A DNA stretch of 64,000 nt, from NCBI RefSeq assembly GCF_000011305.1, contig NC_004369.1, positions 434,001 to 498,000 on the forward strand, written 5' to 3'. Positions 54,582-63,108 of this stretch are shown in pieces. This DNA comes from Corynebacterium efficiens YS-314 (GTDB lineage: Bacteria; Actinomycetota; Actinomycetes; Mycobacteriales; Mycobacteriaceae). A program made the translations under genes and the position numbers. The notes under the pieces were generated by a model. That model did not search any database. It saw only the letters and a program-made list of their open reading frames with translations, and was not told where the DNA came from. Every line of letters begins with the position of its first letter. Within the stretch, counting starts at the first letter, position 1.

Positions 54582-55727
54582 ATGGGATTATTGGATGTGG
54601 GACGCATTATCGCCGGGCTCCTGTTGTTGGTTGTGGGCGGTGAGCTACTGGTGCGCGGAGCGTCAGTGCTTGCCCGTCGGGTGGGAATCTCCTCCCTGGT
54701 GGTCGGACTGACCGTGGTGTCAGCAGCCACATCCGCGCCGGAACTGGCAATCACCATCGGCGCCGTCTGGCAGGGTGAACCCGGTTTGGCTGTGGGAAAT
54801 GTCGTCGGTAGCAATATCGTCAACATCCTGCTTATTCTCGGGCTCTCCGCCCTGATCCTCCCCCTGGTCGTCACACGCGGGCTGGTACGGTTCGATATTC
54901 CCGTCATGGTCGCTCTATCGGCCGGGTTGCTCGTGATGGCCCTCGATGGGGTCATCAGCGCGGTCGATGGTCTGATCCTGCTCAGCGTGGTCGTCGCGCA
55001 TACGGTGTGGACGATTATCGCCAGCCGTCGCAAAGCACGGCCACCGGTCGGTGCCACGGAATCCGCCGCCGTTTCCTCCGCCTCCGACACCGACACCGGG
55101 GACGAAGACGAAAAGCCACCTGCCATATCCACTTTCAGATCTCTCCTGCTCATTGTGGTCGGGATCGCACTGCTGGTGGGCGGGGCCACCCTCCTGGTTG
55201 ACGGAGCGGTCAACATTGCCACCGGGTTGGGCATCAGTAGTCTCGTTGTCGGGTTGACCGTCGTGGCCATCGGTACCTCGTTACCTGAACTGGTCACCTC
55301 CATTACCGCGGTCCGCCGTGGTGAACGGGACATCGCCGTGGGAAATATCGTGGGCAGCAACATCTTCAACATCGGAGTGGTGCTGGGGCTGCCGGCTATG
55401 ATTTCGCTCGATGGCATCCCGGTGTCCAGTGCAGCCATAGCCTTTGACCTTCCGGTGATGCTGGCCACAGCAGCGGCCCTGTTGCCCGTTGTCTTCACCG
55501 GATTTATCGTTGCGCGGTGGGAGGGGGCAGTTTTTCTCGGACTGTATCTCGCCTACACTGGTTATCTTGTCCTTGCAGCTACTGAGCACGATGCCCTGGA
55601 GGGGTTTACCACCGCGATGGCGGGCTTTGTCCTCCCGCTGCTCATCGTCACTCTGATCGCCTTCACCTCCTATGAGATCGGTCTACGGAAGGGAAGAAGA
55701 GACCTCACACGTGCAACCCCGTCGTGA
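54582..55727 (+). CDS. Ca2+/cation:proton antiporter, CaCA (YrbG-like) family
   Basis: 381 residues with two repeated halves, the CaCA hallmark. The alpha-1 repeat is GLTVVSAATSAPELAITIG with VGNVVGSNIVNILLILGLSAL and the alpha-2 repeat is GLTVVAIGTSLPELVTSITA with VGNIVGSNIFNIGVVLGLPA. The Glu of APEL and LPEL bind cation. A loop of Ser/Asp/Glu (residues ~160-185) joins the halves in the cytosol. ATG 54582 is the start. It splits hemD from hemB, and with the next gene forms an ion-transport insertion between heme genes. Confidence 0.92.
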   Translation: MGLLDVGRIIAGLLLLVVGGELLVRGASVLARRVGISSLVVGLTVVSAATSAPELAITIGAVWQGEPGLAVGNVVGSNIVNILLILGLSALILPLVVTRGLVRFDIPVMVALSAGLLVMALDGVISAVDGLILLSVVVAHTVWTIIASRRKARPPVGATESAAVSSASDTDTGDEDEKPPAISTFRSLLLIVVGIALLVGGATLLVDGAVNIATGLGISSLVVGLTVVAIGTSLPELVTSITAVRRGERDIAVGNIVGSNIFNIGVVLGLPAMISLDGIPVSSAAIAFDLPVMLATAAALLPVVFTGFIVARWEGAVFLGLYLAYTGYLVLAATEHDALEGFTTAMAGFVLPLLIVTLIAFTSYEIGLRKGRRDLTRATPS

Positions 55728-55885
55728 GCCTGGGTGTGAAGCAGGAGTAAACACCAGACGTGCTGAGGCTGCTACCTGTACCCGGAATGGTAGGTTCGGC
55801 CCAGAATCACCGCTTCTGCCCCCGGACGGTCTGAGCCCGGACCACCCGGCGGGAGAGTCGCCCATTTTTTGGAGGTCGAAATATC

Positions 55886-56572
55886 GTGAGCCGCCGATGG
55901 TCATCGCGGATTGCGCGCGTGGAGGCTGCCGAGATCCTGGCGACCCGGTTGGACCGGCCGATGGGGTTTCTCGGTTTGGTCTTCCTCTTCGTGGTGCTGG
56001 GCCAGCTCCTTGTTACCGAACCGGGGTGGGTGCGCATCCTGAACATCACCGGGTGGGTGTTCTGGGCGCTGTTCGTCGCCGAGTTTGCGTTGCGCGCCTA
56101 TATCGCTGGTTTCCAGGCAGAATTCTGGCGACGCAACTGGTGGCAGGTTATCTTCCTGCTGCTGCCGTTCCTACGGTTCATCCGGGCATTACAGGCAATC
56201 CGGGCTCTGCGACTGGCGCGGATCACCCGGGCGGCCCGGGTTGGGGGTATTCTCTCCGCCGGGGTGCGTGGTTCCCGGTCTGCAGGACGGTTGTTGTCGA
56301 ACCGGATCGGTTGGTTGGTGTCGGTCACCGTGGTTGTCATCCTGGCCGCCAGTCAGCTGCTCTACGTGATGGGGTCGGAGACGGACTACACCACAGCACT
56401 GTATGAAGCAGCCCTGACCACGATCACCGGCACCGGGGTGACCACCGACGATCCCTTTGCCAAGCTGCTGCACCTGATACTGGCCGTGTACTCCGTGGCG
56501 GTGTTCGCCACCCTGGCAGGTTCCCTGGGTGCTTTCTTCCTTCAGGATCGGGAGGAGTCAGGTGAACAGTAG
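55886..56572 (+). CDS. Voltage-gated-channel-like protein with altered selectivity filter
   Basis: 228 residues: about four to six helices and an S4-like helix with periodic arginines (FLRFIRALQAIRALRLARIT). A pore region then reads TTITGTGVTTDDP, where the K+ channel filter TVGYGD should be. Tyr of GYG is Thr183 here (TGTG 181-184), so K+ selectivity is unlikely to be standard. GTG 55886 has GGAGG about 11 bases upstream (ATTTTTTGGAGG). It follows the antiporter by about 160 bases with no terminator seen. It may be a non-selective or non-conducting relative. Confidence 0.8.
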   Translation: MSRRWSSRIARVEAAEILATRLDRPMGFLGLVFLFVVLGQLLVTEPGWVRILNITGWVFWALFVAEFALRAYIAGFQAEFWRRNWWQVIFLLLPFLRFIRALQAIRALRLARITRAARVGGILSAGVRGSRSAGRLLSNRIGWLVSVTVVVILAASQLLYVMGSETDYTTALYEAALTTITGTGVTTDDPFAKLLHLILAVYSVAVFATLAGSLGAFFLQDREESGEQ

Positions 56573-56740
56573 CCCAGAGCAACCAGACAACCTGTACCGA
56601 GGAATAGACCACACCGGTGGAGATGACGCACCCGGTGAGCGGATGAGGGAGGTTATCTGCAGGGTGGGCGTTGGTGTCCACCCGTCGACCTATGATTGAG
56701 TGCAACCTGCACACGTATCCGCTGAGAAAGGCCCGCACCC

Positions 56741-57760
56741 GTGTCCACGCCCTCTGATTACAGCCACCACCTGATCCGCCGTCCCCGTCGTCTGCGCGCC
56801 AACCCGGCGATGCGGGAACTGGCCGCCGAGACCACCCTGCGCCCGGCGGATCTGATCCTGCCGATGTTCCTCGCCGACGGCATCACCGAACCCCGCGAGA
56901 TCACCTCCATGCCCGGTGTCCACCAGCACACCGAGGATTCCCTGCTGCGCGCCGTGCACGAGGCGCTCGACGCCGGGGTGCGCTGCGTCGACCTGTTCGG
57001 CGTGCCTGTCGACGCAGACAAGGACGCCGACGGCTCCCAGGCCTGGAACCCGGAGGGCGTGCTCAACCGGGGGCTGGCCGCGGTGCGGAAGGAGTTCGGC
57101 GATGATGTCCTGGTCATGGCCGACACGTGCCTGGATGAGTTCACCGACCACGGCCACTGCGGCGTGGTCACCACCGACCGTCACGGTGCGGCCGTGGTGG
57201 ACAATGACGCCACCCTGCCCCTCTACCAGCAGATGGCCGTGGCGCAGGCCCGCGCCGGTGCCCACATCGTCAGCCCCTCGGGCATGATGGACGGCCAGAT
57301 CGCCGCCATCCGGTCCGCCCTGGATGCCGAGGGTTTCCAGGACGTGGCCATCATGGCCTACTCCGCCAAGTACGCCTCCGCCTTCTTCGGTCCCTTCCGT
57401 GAGGCCGTGGGGTCCTCCCTGCAGGGCGATCGCCGCACCTACCAGCAGGATCCCGCCAACCTGCGGGAATCCCTGCTCGAGGTGGAACTGGACATCGCCG
57501 AGGGCGCGGACTTCGTCATGGTCAAGCCCGCCCTGCCGTACCTGGATGTGCTCACCCGCGTCGCTGAGATCTCGCCCGTGCCGGTGGCCGCCTACCAGGT
57601 CTCCGGTGAATACGCCATGATCCAGGCCGCCGGACGCAACGGCTGGGTGGACACCGAAGCGGTGATGATGGAATCGCTGATCTCCATCAAACGCGCCGGC
57701 GCGAACCAGATCCTCACCTACTTCGCCACCGAGGCGGCACGGAAGCTGAACAACCGCTGA
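56741..57760 (+). CDS. hemB: Delta-aminolevulinic acid dehydratase (porphobilinogen synthase)
   Basis: Condenses two 5-aminolevulinates to porphobilinogen. 339 residues. Active-site lysines are in [16 protein letters not shown] and [12 protein letters not shown]. The metal loop reads [18 protein letters not shown], with Asp/Cys/His composition of the Mg2+/K+-type actinobacterial enzymes. The GTG 56741 start ([15 protein letters not shown]) is preceded by AGAAAGG. Biochemically it is before hemC; here it lies downstream of hemD. Confidence 0.95.
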   Translation: MSTPSDYSHHLIRRPRRLRANPAMRELAAETTLRPADLILPMFLADGITEPREITSMPGVHQHTEDSLLRAVHEALDAGVRCVDLFGVPVDADKDADGSQAWNPEGVLNRGLAAVRKEFGDDVLVMADTCLDEFTDHGHCGVVTTDRHGAAVVDNDATLPLYQQMAVAQARAGAHIVSPSGMMDGQIAAIRSALDAEGFQDVAIMAYSAKYASAFFGPFREAVGSSLQGDRRTYQQDPANLRESLLEVELDIAEGADFVMVKPALPYLDVLTRVAEISPVPVAAYQVSGEYAMIQAAGRNGWVDTEAVMMESLISIKRAGANQILTYFATEAARKLNNR

Positions 57761-57782
57761 CACCCGCTAAACTGGAAACCCT

Positions 57783-58397
57783 ATGAGCACGCCGAGTAGA
57801 CACCACACCACGCCACCACAACGCCCCGGGTCCACACCTGCCGGGATACAGGGGGAGGGCAGCGGCCAACCCGGCACCACCACACCCGGTGGGGACAAAC
57901 CGGAGACTGTCCGCCAGATGTTGATCCTGTGGTCGGCGATGGTGGGACTGGAACTGCTCCACCAGATCCTCAACGTGGTCATGGGGCTGCTTGATCCCAC
58001 CGCGATGCGTGCGGCGGCCCGGCGCCAGGACGCGGCGGAGGGGGTCTCCGATGTGGTGCTCAACGCATCGGTCACCGCCGCCACGCTGCTCGTCGGCCTG
58101 CTCAACATGATCATCGTCGGGGTGTTGGCCTGGATGATCCTGATCGTCAACAAACGGGGCAAACGCCTGCCCACCGCGTTGATGCTGCTGATGATCTTCA
58201 GTCTGTTCTTCGCCCTCCGGGCGCTGTTCCTCTTCCTGGCCAGTCCCACCGGTGATGTCCCCATTGCCCTGTTCGCCGTCGACGGCTCCATCCAGATCCT
58301 TGCCGCGGTCGCCGGTGTCCTCGCCTATCTGCTGGCACGGAGGCCGGAGGCCCTGGCGTGGCTCGGCCCACCCGAGGGCAGGAAGCTGCTCAAGTAG
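57783..58397 (+). CDS. Hypothetical membrane protein in the heme cluster
   Basis: 204 residues. A Pro/Thr/Gly-rich cytoplasmic head is followed by four predicted helices (QMLILWSAMVGLELLHQILN, VTAATLLVGLLNMIIVGVLA, ALMLLMIFSLFFALRALFLF and IQILAAVAGVLAYLLA). No motif I recognise. It follows hemB by 22 bases and is likely co-transcribed with the next small membrane gene and the pseudo-ATPase. Confidence 0.78.
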   Translation: MSTPSRHHTTPPQRPGSTPAGIQGEGSGQPGTTTPGGDKPETVRQMLILWSAMVGLELLHQILNVVMGLLDPTAMRAAARRQDAAEGVSDVVLNASVTAATLLVGLLNMIIVGVLAWMILIVNKRGKRLPTALMLLMIFSLFFALRALFLFLASPTGDVPIALFAVDGSIQILAAVAGVLAYLLARRPEALAWLGPPEGRKLLK

Positions 58398-58515
58398 TTC
58401 TTGTCAGCACGACGGTCGGCGGCGGTTGGTTACACCCCGTATACTCCCCGAGACCACATCCACCCGAACTTCATTCCTGACCCCGTGTTCTTCCGCACCA
58501 CCATTGGAGTCCACC

Positions 58516-59016
58516 GTGCCCACCATGTTCCCGACCCCCGCATCCGGTGGCGATGACGCCAACCGCCGTCCCCGGAAACCCAATGACGGCACGGGCATTC
58601 CCCCCTCCCTCAAATGGGCGTTCGCCTTCTTCATCGGGGCGGCCATTCTCATGGTCCTCACCGGGCTGGTGCTCTACACCGCCGGGTACACCGGCCCCAC
58701 CGACACCGATGCGGAGTCACAGGAGGTGGTGGTGAACAACCAGAAATTCATCGGCCTGGTCAATGGACTGGCCGGCATCGTCATCGCTGCCCTGATCTCC
58801 CAGGTACCCCGCAGTGGCAAGAACATCCGTCGGCTGCTGCTGGCCATCGCGCTGCTGGTGATGCTGGTGGATCTGCTGTCCTTTGTCACCCGCGCCGGGG
58901 GTCCCTCACTGGCCCTCATAGCGCTGCTGCTCGCCGCCGGCTGCCTGCTGTTGTTCCGCCCGGATGTCAACGAGCTGGTCGCCCAGAACCACCGCACCAG
59001 GCAGATGCGCGGGTAG
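58516..59016 (+). CDS. Hypothetical small membrane protein in the heme cluster
   Basis: 166 residues. Its N-terminus is hydrophilic (SGGDDANRRPRKPNDGTG), then it has four helices: WAFAFFIGAAILMVLTGLVL, FIGLVNGLAGIVIAALIS, LLLAIALLVMLVDLLSFV and LALIALLLAAGCLLLF. The start is GTG 58516 (MPTMFPTPASG); ATG 58525 also possible. It lies between another small membrane gene and the pseudo-ATPase. Function unknown. Confidence 0.75.
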   Translation: MPTMFPTPASGGDDANRRPRKPNDGTGIPPSLKWAFAFFIGAAILMVLTGLVLYTAGYTGPTDTDAESQEVVVNNQKFIGLVNGLAGIVIAALISQVPRSGKNIRRLLLAIALLVMLVDLLSFVTRAGGPSLALIALLLAAGCLLLFRPDVNELVAQNHRTRQMRG

Positions 59017-59144
59017 GTTTGGTCGTCGACAAGCCCGCAGCGCCGGTGTGCCTGTAATGAGGGACACATACGGCCCTATACTTTGGGCAGCAGGTTTCCC
59101 TCCCTCCCCCTCACCTGCGTCGTTCCTCAGGAAAGGAATGCCCA

Positions 59145-61847
59145 GTGACTGAGCAGGACCGCAACCCGGATCAGCTGAGTGAGCAGTCAGATGATCACCC
59201 CCGTGCGTCTCAGGCCGACGGGGACCGGGACCTGGACACCTCCGTCTTCGAGGCGATCACCCTGGCCAGGTCCGCCGCCCGCAGGGCAGGTGTCGGGGTG
59301 GATGCCGAACGGCACACCCCGGAGGATGAGGAGGAGCAGGTCCCGGCCCGGAAGGTATCGCTGGCCTTCGAATTGGAGAACCTCGACGGAGCCCCCTCAC
59401 TGATCCCCATTGAGCAGGCGCTCGAGGAGATCCCGGGTGTGGCGGCCACCATCGTCTACCCCTCGGCCACCGCCTGGATCTCCGCCAACGAGGACGAGGA
59501 CCCCGAGCGGTTGATCCGGGTCTTTGAGCGCTTCGGGGTCACCGCCCACCTCACCGCCTCCTCCCTCATCCGCCGGTCCCACCGGTTGGCTGGGGAGCAC
59601 AGCCATGAGAAACGACTGGAACGCAGCCGCAACCGGGGTGATTCACGTCGGATCAGCCCCCGGGTGCGCCAGCATGCCCGGGAGGAGAAAAACCAGGTGC
59701 TCCGCGCCCGGGAGGCAGGGTTCCTCTCCCGCAGGCGGGGCAGTAGCCCGGCCGGGGATGTCGGGGCCACCGGTGATGTCCTGTTCACCGCCCGCGCACT
59801 GATCACCCCACGGCGTTTCTGGCTGTCCCTGCCGCTGGCTCTGTTTGCACTGGTGATCTCCTCCACCCCGTCACTGCAGTTCGACTACTGGCAGTGGGTG
59901 ACGGCCGCGGTGTCGCTGCCCGTGGTCACCTGGGGTGCCTGGCCCTTCCACCGGGCGGCGGCCGGAGGGGTGCGTCGTGGTCTGTCGGCACTGGATGCCA
60001 CCAGTTCCGTGGCGGTGCTGGCGGCCTATGCGTGGTCCTCAGCCATGCTCATCTTCACCCCAGCCGGTGACCCGGGGTGGCGTTCCAGCCTGACCTGGTT
60101 CGCCTTCAACTACGGTGTGCACTCCGAGAGTGAGGTGTTCTTCGACGTGGCCTGTGGCATCACCGTGCTCCTGCTCGGCGGCCGGCTCCTGTCACGTCGC
60201 ACCGCCCAGTCCAGCCTGCTCGCGGAGTTGGAACGTCTCCAGATCGATCCGCAGCAACCGGTGACCGTGGTCCGCAAACATAAACTGACCCGCAAGCCCG
60301 CGGAATTGCAGATCCCCCTGCAGGAGGTCCGCGTCAATGATGATGTGATCGTGGCACCCGGGTCGGTGATCCCGGTGGACGGGGTGGTCATCGGCGGTGG
60401 CACCCGCATCGGCGCGAGCATCATCATGGGACATGACCAGCGCACGGTGAAGGTCCAGGACAAGGTCTTCGCCGGGGGCCTGAACCTGGAACGCGAGATC
60501 AAGGTCCGCGTGGTGCGCACCGGCCACCGCACCCGCATCGCCGCGGTGTCGCGGTGGGTGCGGGAAGCCACCGTCAAGGAAAACCGGCACAACAGGGCGG
60601 CCCTGCGGTCCGCAGCCACCCTCGTCCCGGTGGCGCTCATCCTCGCGGTCGGGGATTTCATCCTGTGGGCGCTGATCAGCGGAAATATCAACGCCGCCTT
60701 CCTCACCGCCCTGTCCATCCTCGCAGGTGTGGGGCCCATGTCCCTCGCGCTGTCCACCACCCTGGCCACCAGGAACTCCGTGGAGGCCGCCGCACGCCGC
60801 GGCATCCTGGTCAGCTCCGGTGAGACACTGCGCATCATCGATGATGTGGACACGGTGATCTTCAACCGCCTGGGCACCCTCACCGACGGGGTGATGAACG
60901 TCGAGACCGTCACCGCGGACACGGGCGAGGACCCGGAACTGGTGCTCCGCGTCGCCGGCGCCCTGGCCATGGAATCCGACCACCCGGTCTCCCAGGCGCT
61001 GGTCCGCGCGGCCCGTGAAGCCCGCGACACCGGCGCCGGCGGTGAGGACATCCCCCACTGGATCGAGGTGGGCACCGTCGACATCACCGAGGAGGGCTCC
61101 TTCCACGGCACCGTCGAGGTGCCCCTCCGCGACTCCGACGGGGTGGTCCGGCTCCGCGCAGTGGACGCACTGCTGTGGCGCCCCAGCTCCATGACGGAGG
61201 TCCGTTCCCAACTCAGCCCGCGCCTCGCCGCGGCGGCGATCTCCGGCGGTGCCCCGCTCATTGTGCGGTGGAAGGGCCGGGACCGGGGTGTGATCACCCT
61301 GCATGATCAGGAACGCCCCGACGCCCAGGATGCGATCACCGACCTGGAGGACCTCGGTGTGGAAACCGTCATGCTGAGCCGCGACACCTACCCCGTCGCG
61401 CGTCGTTTCGCCGACGGGCTCGGCATCTCCCATGTCCTGGCGGGTATCGCGCCGGGGAAGAAACCGCAGGCGGTGCGCGCCATCCACACCCGCGGTTCCA
61501 CGGTGGCGATGGTGGGGGACAGCTCCGTCCTGGACACCCTGCGGGTGGCGGATGTGGGCATACTCATGGATGTGGATGACCCGGCGGAGATCCGCGATGA
61601 TTCCGATGACCCGGCCGCCGATGTCATCCTGCTGCGCCGGGAGGTCAGCTCCGTGCCCCGGCTCTTCCTGCTGGCCCGCCGGTACGTCCGTCTGATGAAC
61701 GGAAACATCCTCCTGGCCTGGGGATATAACGTGGTGACGGTGGTGGCGGCCATGGCCGGGGTGCTGCACCCGATGGCCGCCACGGTCCTCATGCTGGCCT
61801 CCACCGTGGTGATCGAATGGCGCTCCGGGTGGGCCCGCCGGTTCTGA
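59145..61847 (+). CDS. Catalytically inactive P-type ATPase homologue in the heme cluster
   Basis: 900 residues with the layout of a P1B heavy-metal ATPase but none of its key residues. Position by position against copA here: the HMA CxxC is absent (domain at ~70-140, DGAPSLIPIE); TGES is replaced by MGHD (428-431); CPC by GVG (528-530); DKTGT by NRLGT (Asn574 instead of the phosphorylated Asp); GDGVND by GDSSVLD (791-797). HP (613-614) remains. Helices and loops are otherwise intact and in frame, and the gene is long and free of stops. I read it as a maintained pseudoenzyme, not a decaying gene. Ten bases at its end form part of an adjacent palindrome. Confidence 0.9.
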   Translation: MTEQDRNPDQLSEQSDDHPRASQADGDRDLDTSVFEAITLARSAARRAGVGVDAERHTPEDEEEQVPARKVSLAFELENLDGAPSLIPIEQALEEIPGVAATIVYPSATAWISANEDEDPERLIRVFERFGVTAHLTASSLIRRSHRLAGEHSHEKRLERSRNRGDSRRISPRVRQHAREEKNQVLRAREAGFLSRRRGSSPAGDVGATGDVLFTARALITPRRFWLSLPLALFALVISSTPSLQFDYWQWVTAAVSLPVVTWGAWPFHRAAAGGVRRGLSALDATSSVAVLAAYAWSSAMLIFTPAGDPGWRSSLTWFAFNYGVHSESEVFFDVACGITVLLLGGRLLSRRTAQSSLLAELERLQIDPQQPVTVVRKHKLTRKPAELQIPLQEVRVNDDVIVAPGSVIPVDGVVIGGGTRIGASIIMGHDQRTVKVQDKVFAGGLNLEREIKVRVVRTGHRTRIAAVSRWVREATVKENRHNRAALRSAATLVPVALILAVGDFILWALISGNINAAFLTALSILAGVGPMSLALSTTLATRNSVEAAARRGILVSSGETLRIIDDVDTVIFNRLGTLTDGVMNVETVTADTGEDPELVLRVAGALAMESDHPVSQALVRAAREARDTGAGGEDIPHWIEVGTVDITEEGSFHGTVEVPLRDSDGVVRLRAVDALLWRPSSMTEVRSQLSPRLAAAAISGGAPLIVRWKGRDRGVITLHDQERPDAQDAITDLEDLGVETVMLSRDTYPVARRFADGLGISHVLAGIAPGKKPQAVRAIHTRGSTVAMVGDSSVLDTLRVADVGILMDVDDPAEIRDDSDDPAADVILLRREVSSVPRLFLLARRYVRLMNGNILLAWGYNVVTVVAAMAGVLHPMAATVLMLASTVVIEWRSGWARRF

Positions 61848-61860
61848 ACCGGCGCCGGTT
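61847..61860. repeat. 14-bp palindrome abutting the pseudo-ATPase stop
   Basis: AACCGGCGCCGGTT is a perfect palindrome beginning at the last base of the stop codon. There is no U run, so it is not a standard terminator. The C-rich region to 61930 that follows contains repeated CCCGCC words, with no gene. Confidence 0.55.
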
Positions 61861-62005
61861 GACCCGCCCGCCACTGCCCGCCCCCGCCTGTCCCGCCCCT
61901 GCCCGCCCCGGTCATCCCCACCTCCACCCTTAGGTGGACACCCGCCATCAACATAAGGTGTGGCTTCTTTTCCCAAATTTGGGGGGATGGGGCACTATTG
62001 AAACC

Positions 62006-63085
62006 ATGTCTTCTCAGTTGATCCCCGCAACGCGTCGTGTCCTGAACAACGCCCCCCTCCTCGATGCCGCCCACGGCAAGACCCCCACCCGCACCCCGGT
62101 GTGGTTCATGCGACAGGCGGGACGTTCCCTGCCCGAGTACCTCAAGGTCCGTGAGGGCATCAGCATGCTGGATTCCTGCTTCATGCCGGAACTGCTCGCC
62201 GAGATCACCATGCAGCCGGTGCGCCGTCATGATGTCGATGCCGCGATCCTGTTCTCCGATATCGTCGTCCCCCTGCGTGCGGCGGGCGTGGGTGTGGAGA
62301 TCGTCCCGGGCCGCGGTCCGGTCATGGACCAGCCGGTGCGCACCCGGGCGGATATCGACAACCTGCCCATCCTCGACCACGAGGTCACCGAGGTGTCCAA
62401 GGGTATCTCCATCATCCTTGATGAACTGACCGACACCCAGGCCCTCATCGGTTTCGCCGGTGCCCCCTTCACCCTGGCCAGCTACCTGGTTGAGGGCGGG
62501 CCCTCCAAGAACCACGAGCGCACCAAGGCCATGATCCACGCCGAGCCGGAGACCTGGCACGCGCTGATGGAACGCCTGGTACCCACCGTGGTCAACTTCC
62601 TGAAAACCCAGATCGATGCCGGCATCGACGCCATGCAGCTGTTCGATTCCTGGGCCGGTTTCCTCACCGAACGTGACTACACCGAGCATGTCCTGCCGTA
62701 TTCCACCCGGATCCTTCAGGAGGTCGAACAGTACCAGCTGCCACGCATCCACTTCGGTGTGGGCACCGGTGAGCTGCTCGGCGCGATGAGCCGCGCAGGC
62801 TCCGAGGTCATGGGCGTGGACTGGCGCGTACCGTTGGACAAGGCAGCTGAGCGCATTGCCGCGGTGTCCGGTCCGAAGGTGCTGCAGGGCAACCTGGATC
62901 CGGCGCTGCTGTTCGCGGGCACCGAACCCCTGACCCGTGAGATCAACCGCATCAAGGGGGAGGCCGCCGCCGCGATCGCCGCGGGCAACGCCACCGGCCA
63001 TATCTTCAACCTGGGTCATGGTGTCCTGCCGAACACCGTGGCGGAGAACATCACCGAGGCTGTCTCCATCATCCACGCTTCCTAG
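62006..63085 (+). CDS. hemE: Uroporphyrinogen decarboxylase
   Basis: Removes four acetate carboxyls to give coproporphyrinogen III. 359 residues. The signatures are PVWFMRQAGRSLPEY, AILFSDIVVPLRA, GFAGAPFTLASYL and FNLGHGVLPNTVAENI. The catalytic Asp is in FSDIVV. ATG 62006 (MSSQLIPATRRVL) is the start; upstream a CCCAAATTTGGG palindrome (61973-61984) may be a promoter or operator feature. It is followed 23 bases later by hemY. Confidence 0.95.
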   Translation: MSSQLIPATRRVLNNAPLLDAAHGKTPTRTPVWFMRQAGRSLPEYLKVREGISMLDSCFMPELLAEITMQPVRRHDVDAAILFSDIVVPLRAAGVGVEIVPGRGPVMDQPVRTRADIDNLPILDHEVTEVSKGISIILDELTDTQALIGFAGAPFTLASYLVEGGPSKNHERTKAMIHAEPETWHALMERLVPTVVNFLKTQIDAGIDAMQLFDSWAGFLTERDYTEHVLPYSTRILQEVEQYQLPRIHFGVGTGELLGAMSRAGSEVMGVDWRVPLDKAAERIAAVSGPKVLQGNLDPALLFAGTEPLTREINRIKGEAAAAIAAGNATGHIFNLGHGVLPNTVAENITEAVSIIHAS

Positions 63086-63108
63086 ACGATCACGAGGGGT
63101 TTTCACAC

